Assembly: GCA_029448655.1 (NCBI GenBank)
Contig: JACCLO010000005.1
Coordinates: 1,240,001 to 1,304,000, forward strand
Direction: 5' to 3'
Source: Wolfiporia cocos
Lineage: Eukaryota; Basidiomycota; Agaricomycetes; Polyporales; Phaeolaceae
DNA: 64,000 bases
A program made the position numbers and the translations under genes. Shown one piece after another: positions 52,405 through 63,652 of the stretch. Positions within the stretch are counted from its first letter, which is position 1; each line of letters starts with the position of its first letter. Below the pieces are notes generated by a model, which was not told the DNA's origin, did not search any database, and was given only the letters and a program-made list of their open reading frames with translations.

Positions 52405-54568
52405 TCATTGAAGCATTTTGAGCAGCGCATCTCTCGCTGCCTGTGCGTCCGCCGTGCCCCGGCTGATCTGCATTACGCGCCCCACAATTTTGTTCACGAC
52501 CTTCACGTTTCCCCTCCGCACCGCATCCGCCTCATCGGGTAGCGCCGCGACCGCCTCCGCACACCACGCACCGAGCGCGTCCCCACCGCTCTGCGCCGAG
52601 AAGAGTGCGAGCTGCTCAGCGATCATGGAGGGCGGATCGGACGTGCGCGTGTCGAGCATGTGGCGGAGAACCGTCTTGCCAGCAGTGCCTGCCGGGCAGG
52701 GGAAACATGTTCATGAAGAGTAAGGGGAAAGAATAAATGAGAAATGGAAGGACGACGCACCGGTGATCCGCCCCGCCTGCACGAGGTCGACCAGCTCACC
52801 CATCTGCGCGACCGAGATCAGGTTGTCCGCGAACGTCTCTCTGCGCTTTGCCAGCTGCCCCAGGAGCTCGTGCGTGATCCTGCGGCCAGCGATTTGGTCA
52901 GCATCACGGTCAGCGCAACGTCATGAGGTAGGTGGAAGAGTAAAACTCGGAATTGGGACGCGCACCAATTCACGACAGCCTTGGGCTCACGCCCCGCGGC
53001 GACGCGGTCGAAGTATGCAACAGCGCCCTCTGCGCCGACATCGCGCTCCGCGTCGATGTCCATGAGCACGTCCGCATCGCGTGTGGAGAGGCCGCGCGCG
53101 ATGAGACGCGCGCGTGTCGCGGGCGGAAGTTCGGGCATCGTGCGGCGGATCGTGTCGATGTATGCCTGTCACCGGAGATATCGTTACCGTTTGAGGTTCC
53201 CGTCAGGTATGAGTATATAAGTGGGTGCGTGAGTGAATGAGTTGAAGACTGGAGGGCAGAGCGCACCTCGTCGAGCAGCAATGGCGGCACGTTCGGGTCG
53301 GGCATGTACCGGTAGTCGGGTGCATCTTCCTTGCTGCGCAGCGTGTACGTCTCTGCGCTCGCTTCATTGAACCCCCGCGTCTCCTGCGGAACAGCCTCGC
53401 CCCGCTCGAGCATTTCGATGTGGCGATATGCCTCCGCGGCTGGGCGGTACGGTGAGCCACAACTGTGAAGGGCTGGAAAATGCTTACTGATCGCGACCAT
53501 CATGAACTTGACGCTGTTCAAGTTCTTGATCTCGCAGCGCGTCCCGAGCCCCGCACCTTTCCTGTTCACCGACACATTCACGTCGCACCGTAGCGAGCGC
53601 TGAGTCCCAAATTAGCCCTGCAGAGCCCCGCCCACAAGAAGAGACTCGCGCACCTGCTCCATGTTACCATCACTCGCGCCGATGGCGCGCAAGAGCGCCT
53701 GAAGCGCGCGGACGTATGTGCCTGCCTCCTCCGGCGATCTGCATATCAATTCAGAAGCCATGCGAGACGATCCGCAAGAAGGGAACTGACCTCATGTCGG
53801 GCTCAGAGACGATCTCCATCAGGCCCGTACCGGCCCTGTTGAGGTCGATCGAGGAGAGGCCTTGAAGAGGGTCGAATGTCGACTTTCCTGTGTCCTGTGT
53901 GCGGTATTGGTATTTGAAGGAGCGGTTGAGGACGGGAAGAGATCTAACCCGCTCGAGCTAAATCTGCTTAATACGCGCGAACGCGTTGTCGTTGTCTAGT
54001 TTCAACCCTCCGCCGGTCGCAAATGGAGCTTAAATTGGATCTCAATATTAGCGCATTCACTCATAGCAGACGGAAAGCCTCACCATAGTGCTGCGTGATC
54101 TGGTACCCCGACGGGAGGTCCGCGTAGAAATAGTGCTTGCGGTCAAACGCGGGCTGTCTGTGGACATTCGCATCGAGTGCGAGCTCGACATATTGAGGGT
54201 TGAGTCGCTATCGTGTGCTCTCGTCAACGCATATATTCGCATTGGAAAGTGAAGTGCGTAGGTACAGGTAGTGTCCCGGGGGACGCAGCGTCATACGGGG
54301 AGACCCGCGTGTTCGGGGGCACGCTGTAATCGGACATCCATGATTCTGCACAGCGGATTGCTAACTCCGGTAGCTGTGACTGACCGCAAGTGTGCGCACC
54401 AGAGAACAACTTCGCCCGCGACTTGATCTGCGCATGCACCTCTATGCCAACAACGACCTCCCATCCTGGCCATCTATCGTCCTTGCGAGCCTCGAGTTCG
54501 GTGTATGCAAGTCGAGCACAGCGGAGGATACGCGTGAATTGCCATGGCTTGCGGGCATGCACCAGCAT
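52405..54568 (-). CDS. GATB: Glutamyl-tRNA(Gln) amidotransferase subunit B, mitochondrial, with an in-frame TAG
   Basis: A spliced gene of about eight exons. Landmarks in order: [162 protein letters not shown], then the C-terminal YqeY-like tail ending DALLKMLQ. GatB, with GatA and GatC/F, converts Glu-tRNA(Gln) to Gln-tRNA(Gln) in mitochondria. At 53958-53960 the minus strand reads TAG after RIKQI, where the family has Gln (CAG). This could be a recent nonsense change, a sequencing error or a missed splice site. The exon before DRKHYFY also seems a few residues short. Confidence 0.85.
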
Positions 54569-55029
54569 CAGACGCGGTACGGCGGAGAGTGTATTAGACG
54601 CCCGCGAGACGCGACGCGTCCGAATCGATCAATCGTGCCACTCTGCCACTTGTTCCTCCATGCACGGCAGCACCTCCACAGCGCGCGCACCTACGCGACC
54701 ACCCTCTGCCCGACGCGCGATCTACCTCGACGGACCCATACTTCAACCTCTCTCCCGTTCCCCGCTCGCCGCGCGCACACAGGGCGCAGCACTCGGCGCC
54801 ACAGGCGCGTCTTGTCGCGTGCATGCGCTGCGGAACGACCACATCCTCCTCCGCTCATGCATCGCTCTATTCCACAGCACTCGCAATCATCTGCCTTTCT
54901 CGTAGTCTCGACCAGACGTTCTGCCAGCGCACGTGCCAGACCCTCCTTTCTCTCTTACCACCACCATCGCCTTAGGCGCTCACGTACCGTCCACCTACAC
55001 AATAACCCCTACGCATCGTCCACCTCACC
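54569..55029. other. Intergenic region between GatB and the Pro-rich ORF
   Basis: Divergent 5' ends face each other across about 460 bp of C-rich DNA; plus-strand frames here mostly overlap the GatB 5' end and show no motif. A shared promoter region is possible. Confidence 0.4.
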
Positions 55030-56160
55030 ATGAACCCCCCACGCACCGTCCCCGGCACACAGAGGGTCCCTAACGACATCACCCCCGCTACCTTTGCCTT
55101 TGATCTACTTTTCAACGCCGCCCAAAGCATTCACCGGGCTCATGAAACCACCCCATCAACTTACGCTCTTCCTCTCTGGAAGATGCACGTATCCTACCTT
55201 CTCACCGCTATCACCCATGGTGCCAATGAATTGGCCCACACTGAACTCCCTTCCCTGCTCACCTTGCAGCAGGACATCAACAACCTTGTGCTCCACCTCA
55301 CCTCACTCCTAGCGCCCACTTTCAACAACCCTTTGCCCACCCCCCCCACACCCTCCACCCCTAAGCCACGCACCACTCCATCCACGCCTCACCTCAAACA
55401 CGTTCCCAAACGATCTCTCCGACCCACCCCGAAGAAGCTCGAACCGCGTCTACACTGGGTTCCGAAACGTCCCGAGACGCCACCTCAAACACCATCCCCA
55501 CAACCTTCACCTCCTCGTACCCCATCACCCACCCCCAGTCATCACTCTGTCGACTCTGTCAACACCATCGAATTCCTACTCGAGCCACCCCTGTATGATC
55601 ACCCTATTGGCCCCCTCAAGAAGCCCCTTTACGACCATCCTGCAGGTCCTATGGAAGGACCAATCTACGACCGACCCGCTGGTCCTATGGAAGGACCACT
55701 TTATTCACAACCCACCGGCCCCGAACCGTGGGGCGCCGTGTTGTACGCACCTCCTCATATCTTCGTACCCACCCATTCTCTTACCCTCCAAATCAACAAC
55801 GTCCTTCGACGTCCCTCCGCGACCACCGAGCCTTACGACTCGCACCTACTCAGCATGGAATGGTACGAGGTACTTCGGAACACCATGTTCTGGTACCGTC
55901 TTCACCGTGCCAACGTCCAGCACAACGACCCTGTTCAATTTTCCAACTTCAACTGGATCAATGACAAATCCACGAAGCTCCGATCCTCCATTTACGTATC
56001 CTTCCCCAACGACGACACACACGTCATCCTCGAACACATTGAAGAATCTCTTGCCGGCGTCCAACGCATCGCCCGCAAACGCGACGTATTCAACCCTCAG
56101 ATCTCTTGGGAGATCGTCACCTCCACACCCTTCTCTGCAGCGAGTACTTCTGCGTCATAG
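55030..56160 (+). CDS. Hypothetical Pro-rich protein with YDHPxGPMEGP repeats
   Basis: 376 residues from MNPPRTVPGTQRVPND. A helical N-terminal part (about 20-95, TFAFDLLFNAAQSIHRAH, LLTLQQDINNLVLHLTSLL) is followed by a Pro/Ser/Thr-rich linker (100-180) and three to four tandem units of the form PLYDHPAGPMEGP (about 187-228). The C-terminal part is well mixed (HIFVPTHSLTLQINNVL, MEWYEVLRNTMFWYRLHRA, SWEIVTSTPFSA). No membrane segment, zinc site or catalytic motif. Single exon, strong C bias in third positions. I do not recognise it; a Gag-like or lineage-specific protein are both possible. The globular C-terminal part argues for real coding. Confidence 0.6.
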   Translation: MNPPRTVPGTQRVPNDITPATFAFDLLFNAAQSIHRAHETTPSTYALPLWKMHVSYLLTAITHGANELAHTELPSLLTLQQDINNLVLHLTSLLAPTFNNPLPTPPTPSTPKPRTTPSTPHLKHVPKRSLRPTPKKLEPRLHWVPKRPETPPQTPSPQPSPPRTPSPTPSHHSVDSVNTIEFLLEPPLYDHPIGPLKKPLYDHPAGPMEGPIYDRPAGPMEGPLYSQPTGPEPWGAVLYAPPHIFVPTHSLTLQINNVLRRPSATTEPYDSHLLSMEWYEVLRNTMFWYRLHRANVQHNDPVQFSNFNWINDKSTKLRSSIYVSFPNDDTHVILEHIEESLAGVQRIARKRDVFNPQISWEIVTSTPFSAASTSAS

Positions 56161-57067
56161 TTATCCTTTTTCTACTCATTTTCCACCCATATTCCCAAGT
56201 ATTTATTGAACAAGCGTCAGCCTAACTCGGGGCCCGTATGATGTTAGTTCCACTCCTTTGGAGTACCTTCGACCCCTTCCCCTTTCACCACGACTAACAG
56301 ACGTCCCATCGCTAACACCACCCTACTCATATTTGCGATACTCTTTACCTTGAACCATGGGCTCTAGCAGCTGCCGCACATGTACATAGTATACTGACTG
56401 TGGGGTATAAATGGTTGTCTCTCTCTCTGCCAGCGCACGTGCCGCTCGGGAACACCTGAGCGGAGATCAAAAAACTGAAGACACAGTGCACTGGCGAAAC
56501 GTCTGGCGGATTTTCATGGGGCGGCCCCACCATGTAAGGCGTGCGTCTATGCACCTACACATTCCTGCAGTCACAACGGCATCAAGGCTGAGAAATATTG
56601 CTTCAGTCACATCGAGCTGCCAGTCGTACAGAGCCTTCTCGGGAGCAAATATTTACTTGAATTTGGTGGTTATCTTTTCGAGTGTCTCCGCAGAAGAGTT
56701 TTTGTGACATTTGCAGGCACAAGAGTGACTGGTGATGGCACAAAGTAGGAGATTCGTCACGTGGAAGTCACAGGTTATAAGGCTGTTATTCCAGTAACGC
56801 TTGTCTAGTACAGGATTTCGGGCCTCCTTATATACTGTAGAGTAGAATAAAACTTCTAGGGCTCTCAAGTGACGAGAGCCTGTAACCGCAAGCTACCTTA
56901 AGGCTGATGAAGAATGGAATGGCGAGTACGAATCAAGGGGACCTAAGTACTCAGCACAATGCGTAAAGGTAGCGGATAACACAGGTAAGGAAAGTAAAGA
57001 GATTATGTAACCGGGGTGGCACACGGTTGCACCACATATGCCCTCCGGGGATCGCGTGTGATTCCCA
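56161..57067. other. Gene-free stretch
   Basis: Only short frames. A ggggtataaatggttgtctc motif near 56402 resembles the dispersed repeats at 19985 and 48405. Confidence 0.4.
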
Positions 57068-57862
57068 CTAGTTACCGGAGGTGTCCATCGAATCTTTCAA
57101 GCCGCTAGGCACAGGGGCATCTGCGGGGGCCTTGCCCTTGGTGGTACGCTTTTTGGTGAACTGAACGTCGAGCAGGCAAGTTGGGTGAACGGTAGACGCC
57201 GGCACCACTGCAGTGGAAGCAGTGGCCATCGCTTCAGATAACTCCTTGGGTGGGTCCAGAAGGCCATCAATATTCACTGGAGTAGCAACCATGGGGGTCG
57301 TCCCGGCTGTGATGAGCAGAGTGGTGGCCACGACCTGGGTATGTCGAGCAACCTTGGGGATGCATAAACTCAAGTTGTCCGAGTCAGAGCGAGCACAAGC
57401 CAGCTTCTTCTTGCAACGGTGTTCCTCACGCAGAGCATAGTTGCATGCCTTGGCAGCCTGTTGTAGCTCCAGTTCCTTTGCTGCATACCAGGTGAGGTTG
57501 GTAGCCATGGTGATTTGCTCACAAGTGAGACCGTCCTGCTCCTCGTCCCGAGGTTTTGCCAGAGGGTCAAAGAACCCCTGAGGAAGAGGCAGCCCATGAA
57601 CGATTGTAGTGTTCACGATCGTGTTGAACTCCAAGAACTGTTGTGGGCATTGCAGATCCTTGGCCCAGAGTGTCTGGAAGGTCTCGTAACCACCAGGTAG
57701 TGTGAATTTGTTGAGGTCAATCGGCCCAGCGCGGAGCATTTGATTGAAGAGTAGGTACCGACGAAGCTGAGATGTCGTGAAGTAGTGTCGAACTTGCACA
57801 AAGTCTTCGAGGATGACGTCGCGATTGATGAGGATAGTGAGCTTCAAATGCTGGATCTCCAT
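57068..57862 (-). CDS. Hypothetical protein, 264 residues
   Basis: Starts MEIQHLKLTILINRDVILED. The first two thirds look globular (DFVQVRHYFTTSQLRRYLLF, LPGGYETFQTLWAKDLQCP, GLPLPQGFFDPL). A helical, Ala/Glu-rich segment follows (TWYAAKELELQQAAKACNYALREEHRCKKKL), then a Thr/Ala/Pro-rich tail ending in basic FTKKRTTKGKAP. No membrane segment or known motif. The composition (helical then basic tail) could fit a Gag-like or DNA-associated protein, but I cannot name a family. It lies beside an alpha-family LTR without evident connection. Confidence 0.5.
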   Translation of the reverse strand: MEIQHLKLTILINRDVILEDFVQVRHYFTTSQLRRYLLFNQMLRAGPIDLNKFTLPGGYETFQTLWAKDLQCPQQFLEFNTIVNTTIVHGLPLPQGFFDPLAKPRDEEQDGLTCEQITMATNLTWYAAKELELQQAAKACNYALREEHRCKKKLACARSDSDNLSLCIPKVARHTQVVATTLLITAGTTPMVATPVNIDGLLDPPKELSEAMATASTAVVPASTVHPTCLLDVQFTKKRTTKGKAPADAPVPSGLKDSMDTSGN

Positions 57863-58060
57863 GATGAGGATCTGTGAGTCTAGTCAATGAGGAGTCAGTG
57901 TAGAAGTCAATCAGAGAAGTCACAAGCCGATGGAGCGCCTGCTCGGGGCTGGGGTCAGAGTCTCAGAGCACTGGCCTGATCTGGGATCATTGTTGCTTCT
58001 CGAAGCACCCTGTCTTGAACCTTTGCCTCCCCTCCCTTATATCCTTTTCTCCTCCCTTTT

Positions 58061-58770
58061 TGTTATGGGTTGAATACCTGTTTGTATATTCGAGTCGCAA
58101 ATATAGATCGTTCTTCTGCACATAGTCCTGGGGATGAGTGCAAGGCAAATATATCTGTTAAATGCCTTCAGGCCCTAGGTTAAAGACTCTAGGGGTCGTT
58201 CGATACCCAATACGCATTAGAGGATATAATCTGTCTGGTTCGCAAGTCTTGAGAGAATATAAGACTTGCCTAAGTCTGAGAAGTCGAGGTGCACTTCGAG
58301 GACTTAGTTGTTCAAGAGCTTGGGAAATACTGGACGTAGTTTCCTATGTTTGAGAACGAGTATAAGACTTCTTGTTTGTACAACAAGGTCGAGCTGAAGA
58401 GCCTCGATGGTAAGTACATGGGTGTATATACTACGTTAGGTTTTAGGGGTCGAGTCCGTCCCAGATGTCACCGATACTATCTACGCTATAGTATGAAACG
58501 TTTGATAAGTATGTAGTGATATATCCGAAATGATAGATAAGAATGATGATGGCGGTTGAACGCCATCTATCAGCTAATAGACAATGAACATGAAACGAGG
58601 GCAGAGTTGGATCTGCCAGAGTCGAAATGTGCCCTATATGCTAGTACAACTGGGGATGCGTCCAGTAGAGTCACAAGTAGCCAGGGGGTTGGTTGTGCAA
58701 CAAGTCCCTGTATTGTATTCACCCCATGGTGAGTTCTGCCAGCGTTCGAAAAATCGAAATAACCATAACA
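58061..58770 (-). repeat. 3' LTR of a broken alpha-family element (gamma)
   Basis: About 710 bp, TGTTATGGG to ACCATAACA, the ends changed from CCGTAACA by C-to-T. The purine tract (inverse tcagctcccc) follows at 58771, and ORF3 beyond it, so this is the 3' end of a minus-strand element. Confidence 0.88.
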
Positions 58771-58779
58771 TCAGCTCCC

Positions 58780-60192
58780 CTCTAAGTGTTCATCGTCCTC
58801 GACAAACTCTCTAGACTCAGCTCCTCAGAGGGCCTCAGCATCCTGTTCATTGTAGATGTCTCCGTTCCCGCTGAGCGACGGGGTTGTAGGAGTTCGCCAT
58901 ACAAAGTGTTGGCGGCACTCATTCTGTCGATGACCTGGTTGATTGAGTCCACAAGCCCTGCAAATATAGTCAGGGCAGTGACACAGACTAACCTGTCTGT
59001 GGGACCTGCGCTGCAGGGGTATCCTATAACGCCTAACAGGACGGTGCACGACCGCACTAGCGGTGACCAGGTCGGCTGTACCAAAGGTGAGTCCCACCTA
59101 AGGACTCCTAGTGGCGACATAGTATGGTGGCACACAGTCAAGATAGACGAGACAGGCCCCCGGGGCAGAGACACACACAGAACACGGAGAGAAAGGGGCT
59201 ATGCCCAATTGTCGAGAATCTTAGGAATGGGGAGTAAGCCCACATTCCGTCGTAATAAATACATGAGCGATGGAGACACTAGTACTACCCTAAAGAGATG
59301 GCCTGTGCGCCGTATCTATGAGGTCATGTGCTAAGTGACGCTACATGTAACTACTGTGACCATATTGTGAGTACCGGAGGCGCGCGCTACCCTACAGCGC
59401 TAACCTAACTGACCAGGTGACCTGCAATATCTGGGAGACGCTGGAGGTGACTACAGCGCAGAGGAGCGGCGTACGCCTAGCGCCGCTCGTGCGTCCTATA
59501 GCGAGGGAGTACAAACTATTAGTAGAATAATTTGTGACAGGCAGTCGAGGATCCAGTGGCTGGCAGAACCGCACTGGTGACAGGGTTGCTCGGGTGAAGG
59601 TTGTGCTGGTACCCATAGGGAAGGGATATCCCGGAGGTATTCGTTGTGCCGGTACCGCCAGTGGTGTGCTGCTCTGTGGAGGTTTTGCGCTGCCCATAAG
59701 GGTAGGGAGGCAGTGTCTCATTCGTGGTCCCTCACACCTCACTCAAACTCCTCATGGGTAATGCTCTGCACTGATGGAGATCGTCGAATAGGCGGCGTGC
59801 TATTCACTCTTTGCTCTCACGCTGGGGTAGCCCTAGGGCTCTGTGTGCGTGGAGGTGGTTCATGTCTCCGGTCACCTCCCATACCAGGAATACGTGGCAT
59901 CGGTTCTCTAGCTCCTGTTCTGTGGGCCCTCTGAGTGTCAGTAGGCAACGGAAATAGTACACGATCGCATTCCATAAAATCAAACGGCCATGCAGTTTGA
60001 TGTCGTTCGTCGGTGGTGAAAAAGCGGGTGGGTCATGGTATGTATTTGGGTCAGTTGGGAGTAGTGTGCTCCTGATTCTCGAAGTTGTTGAGCATGTGTC
60101 ATAGTCGCGCTGTCATGGTGGTGGCCAATCGGTCAATAAGTCTGTCGGTGAGCTCCCCGAGTCTCTCTCTCTGCATGCTGATCTGCCCCTCC
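58780..60192 (-). pseudogene. Gamma ORF3 and overlapping Pol-frame tail, broken
   Basis: Minus-strand ORF3 ending LSGNGDIYNEQDAEAL near 58828, with the zinc cluster DYICRACGLNQPGHRQNEC, closely like alpha-1. It is interrupted at 58979-59539 by a solo LTR; beyond it come the first zinc cluster and upstream parts to about 60192, where an alpha LTR truncates it at the QI.MQRE.LGELTDRLIDRL helix. The overlapping Pol frame also persists (SINQVIDRMSAANTLYGELL) over the last 393 bases. pol itself is absent. Confidence 0.8.
58979..59539 (+). repeat. Solo LTR, family C, in gamma ORF3
   Basis: 561 bp, TGACACAG to TTTGTGACA, flanked by GGCAG (58974-58978 and 59540-59544). Same family as 6562-7112. Confidence 0.93.
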
Positions 60193-60899
60193 TGTTACGG
60201 GTCGAATACCCGTTCGTATATTCAAGTCGCGAATATAGATCGTTCTTCTGCACGTAGGCATGTCGCCGTATGCAAGGCAAATGCTTGTTAGATGCCTTCG
60301 AGTCCTAAGTGAAGTCCTTAGGAGATCGGTTAATATCCAATACGCGTTAGAGGATATAATCTGTTCGGGTGCGAGTCGAATGGAATATAAGACTCGCCTA
60401 AGTCCGAGAAGTCAGTGTGCACTTTGAGGACTTAGTCGTTCGGTTGCTCGAGCGAGAAATACTGAGCGTAGTTTCCTACGTTTGAGAACGAGTATAAGAC
60501 TTCTTGTTTGTACAACAAGGTCGAGCTGAAGAGCCTCGACAGTAAGTACATGAGTTTATATACTACGTTAGGTTTTAGGGGTCAGGTCTGTCCCAGATGT
60601 CACCGATACTATCTACGCTATAGTACCAAACGTTTGATAAGTATGTAGTGATATATCCGAGACGATTGATAGAAATGATGGCGATTGAACGCCATCTATC
60701 AGCTAATATACGATGAACACGAAACGGGGGCAGAGTTGGATCTGCCAAAGATAAAACGTGCCCTATAGTCTAGTACAACTGGGGATGCGCCCAGTAGAGT
60801 CACGAATAACCAGGGGGTTGGTTGTGCAACAAGTCCCTGTATCGTATTCGCCCGGTAGTGAGTTCTGTCGATATTCGAAAAATCAAAATAACCGTAACA
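60193..60899 (-). repeat. Alpha LTR at a rearranged junction
   Basis: 707 bp, TGTTACGGG to CCGTAACA. Left flank CCTCC in gamma ORF3, right flank GTCCT inside another alpha LTR: no duplication, so a recombination joint rather than a simple insertion. Confidence 0.85.
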
Positions 60900-61090
60900 G
60901 TCCTCGAAGTGCACCTCGACTTCTCAGACTTAGGCAAGTCTTATATTCTCTCAAGACTTGCGAACCAGACAGATTATATCCTCTAACGCGTATTGGGTAT
61001 ATTTACCTTGCACTTGTCTGCAGGACTACGTGCAGAAGAACGGTCTATATTTGTGACTCAAATATACGAACGGGTATTCAACCCATAACA
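60900..61090 (+). repeat. Remnant of the 5' LTR of alpha-3
   Basis: The last 190 bp or so of an alpha LTR in plus orientation, with internal deletion, ending CCATAACA. The self-priming site GAAGGTCGAGCT follows at 61091-61102. Confidence 0.85.
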
Positions 61091-61137
61091 GAAGGTCGAG
61101 CTTATCACACCCTCACCTACCACTGTGGAAGGGCACA

Positions 61138-62990
61138 TGATATTTGGACCAGAATTCCCAGCACGACTGATTGAACTCTTGCCCAAGGACATTCAGGGAG
61201 TCTACAGGCTCAACAGATACGAGTGGGTGGACACCATTGGAGCCTTCCGTAACAAGGGAGGAATTGTTGTCATCCCCAGAGAAGATAGGGCATCAAAGTA
61301 GGTCCAAGTGTACCCCTCTGCAGGAACGACCGCTTGGGAAATAACGTGCAAAGCGTTCGAACGATTTGGGAGCATTCCCCCGATGTCAACTGAGACGTTG
61401 ACCAAAACAGAAACCATCAACCGAACCTCCGATGCCAATGGAAATGGAAATACGAATCAGCCTTTGGGCACCACAGGAATGGCAGGAATTGAACACATCG
61501 GAGATGATGGAAGAAATCCTGGAAGCTTTACAGGAACAGATAACAGCCAGACTGGAGGACAGAACCCTCCAGGATTTGTATCTGCTTTTGTGGAGAGTAG
61601 GATTGGGTCTATGGCTGGAGGAACAAACCTCTTTGGAAACCCTGCACAGACCGCACCTGGCATGGGTGGCAGAGGAAATCCATTTGGGATTAGTGGAAGT
61701 GGAGGAATGGGAATGACAAACCCAGGAACATGGCCTTCAGGCCTATTTGGACGAACCTCCGTAAGTACAAGCAGAGGAGGACTGGGAGGAAACCTCAGAC
61801 TTGGAGGAGGGAATACCCCCCCTCCTGGAGGACTCGGAGGAGGAACTCCCATGAACCCTGGAGGAGGAAACCCTGGAGGAGGAAACCCAGGGAACCCTGG
61901 AGGAAACCCAGGAAACCCGGGTGGAGGATACCCAGGAGGAGGCGGACCCCCAGGAGGGCCTCCACCACAGAATGTACTGGAGCCTCAACCTCCAGCGCCG
62001 AACCCGTATTACCGACCCCTGATGATAAAGATCAACCCCCCAGACGTGTTCGACGGGGAACGATCCGACATGCAGGACTTCATCAACCAGTGCAATTCCT
62101 GGTTTACGATGTACGAAACGTCGTTTCAGAATGACATCCAGAGAGTGATCTTCATCCTCTCCTATATTTCGAACAAGGGGAAAACGGGTCAATGGAAACA
62201 GAATTACCACCAAGTCTACACAGACCCTATGACGAAACGATTCTTCCCACCCAGTCTTGTGCAGTTTGATGCAGACTTCCAGAAAGCCTTCAGGGCCATC
62301 GAAGAAATACAGAAAGTGCGGAAGAAGATCCTGGACATCTCCCAGGACAAGAAAGACATCGATGACTACATCACCGAATTTAATAACATGGCCGGGAAGG
62401 CCCAGTATGATTGATACAGTGTGGATGGAAATGCACTGCTCATCACCCTATTCGAAAAAGGGTTACCAGAACACACGACGCGATATATCATCAGGATGCA
62501 GCCGCTACCAGCGACCATTGACAATTGGCAGTCTGCTGCCTCATACTACGGAAACACGTACAAGATATTCCTGAAACACGAAAAGAATTTCGTCAGGAGG
62601 CGGGATTGGCAACCCCCAAACCCAAATAACGGATGCACTAGTGCCCTGCAGACAACGACACCGAAAGATCCAAATGCCATGGATGTGGACCGAATGACCA
62701 CACAGGAAAGAAATGATCACATCAAGAAGGGCAAGTGTTTCACTTGCCATAAGCCAGGGCACCTATCAAGGGACTGCACCAAGAAACCAAAAAGACCAGC
62801 GTGCCCCCAATGAACCACTCGGAAGGCTGAGGAAGAAGAAGCCGAGCAGGAAGCTGGCATCGAAGAAGTCTCCAATGAAGGAGAAACAGAATATATCACT
62901 GCAAATTGAGCGGCCACAGCGATCAGAACACTGAAAGCCAAGAACCCCGAACTCTTGGCACAGCTCATTGAAGAACAGGATTTTGCCTAG
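61138..62990 (+). pseudogene. Alpha-3 gag, broken
   Basis: Closely similar to alpha-1 gag: MIFGPEFPARLIELLPKD, Gly/Pro-rich linker with more GGGNPGNPGG units, capsid-like domain, zinc knuckle CFTCHKPGHLSRDC intact. Stops: TAG at 61299 (for Trp), TGA at 62412 (for Arg), TGA at 62811 and TGA near 62887. It shows the Arg codon that is TGA in alpha-1. Confidence 0.88.
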
Positions 62991-63007
62991 GAGGGAAGCC
63001 CACGATC

Positions 63008-63652
63008 TTGCCCTCCGAAAAAGCAGCACATGTAATTACCTCGTTCGAGAAGAATCAATCTCTCTTCATCCCGGTAATCATGACGCTGGCAAAACACGTG
63101 AAGTGCAATGCACTAATCGACTCAGGAGCAATGTCGAACCTAATCCGCAGTAGAGTGGTAGAAAAATACAAGGTGCCTACGCAACCTTTGAAGAACCCAA
63201 TCATCGTCAGGAACGTCAATGGAACCAAAAACAAGGATGGGCAGATTGATTGCGAAGCCACCATCATGTTGCAATATCTGAAAACTCAGAAAACACGAAA
63301 AGTCCAATTCCTGGTGAGATCAATTGGCACAGAAAACATGATCCTGGGGTACGGGTGGCTAAAAGAAGAAAATCCAATGATCAACCGGAAGGACAAAACA
63401 GTCGATGTACGCTCTGTATTAGGAGCAGAAGAAAGAAAGCCCGAAACCACTATCTGTATGGATATGGTAGAAATGGTAATCGCCCCAGAGGGAAAAGTTC
63501 CGACTTGAGGAACTCAAGAAGCTGCGGGATACGATCTTTATGCAGCAAAGGAAATCAAAATCCCAGCAGGGGGATGGAAACTCGTCCCCACAGGAGTAAA
63601 GATGAAGATCCCAAAAGGATCTTATGGGAGGTTGGCTGGACAATCAGGCAAC
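63008..63652 (+). pseudogene. Alpha-3 pol, 5' end (protease and part of dUTPase)
   Basis: Reads MPSEKAAHVITSFEKNQ, showing the Gln that is TGA in alpha-1, then protease (NALIDSGAMSNLI) and the start of dUTPase (AAGYDLYAAKE). A TGA lies at 63506. Cut at GCAAC by an LTR at 63653. Confidence 0.87.

Noticed and set aside
54390..55033. Plus-strand frames of 171 and 213 codons
   Set aside because: Overlap the GatB 5' exons or C-rich intergenic DNA and lack any recognisable feature.
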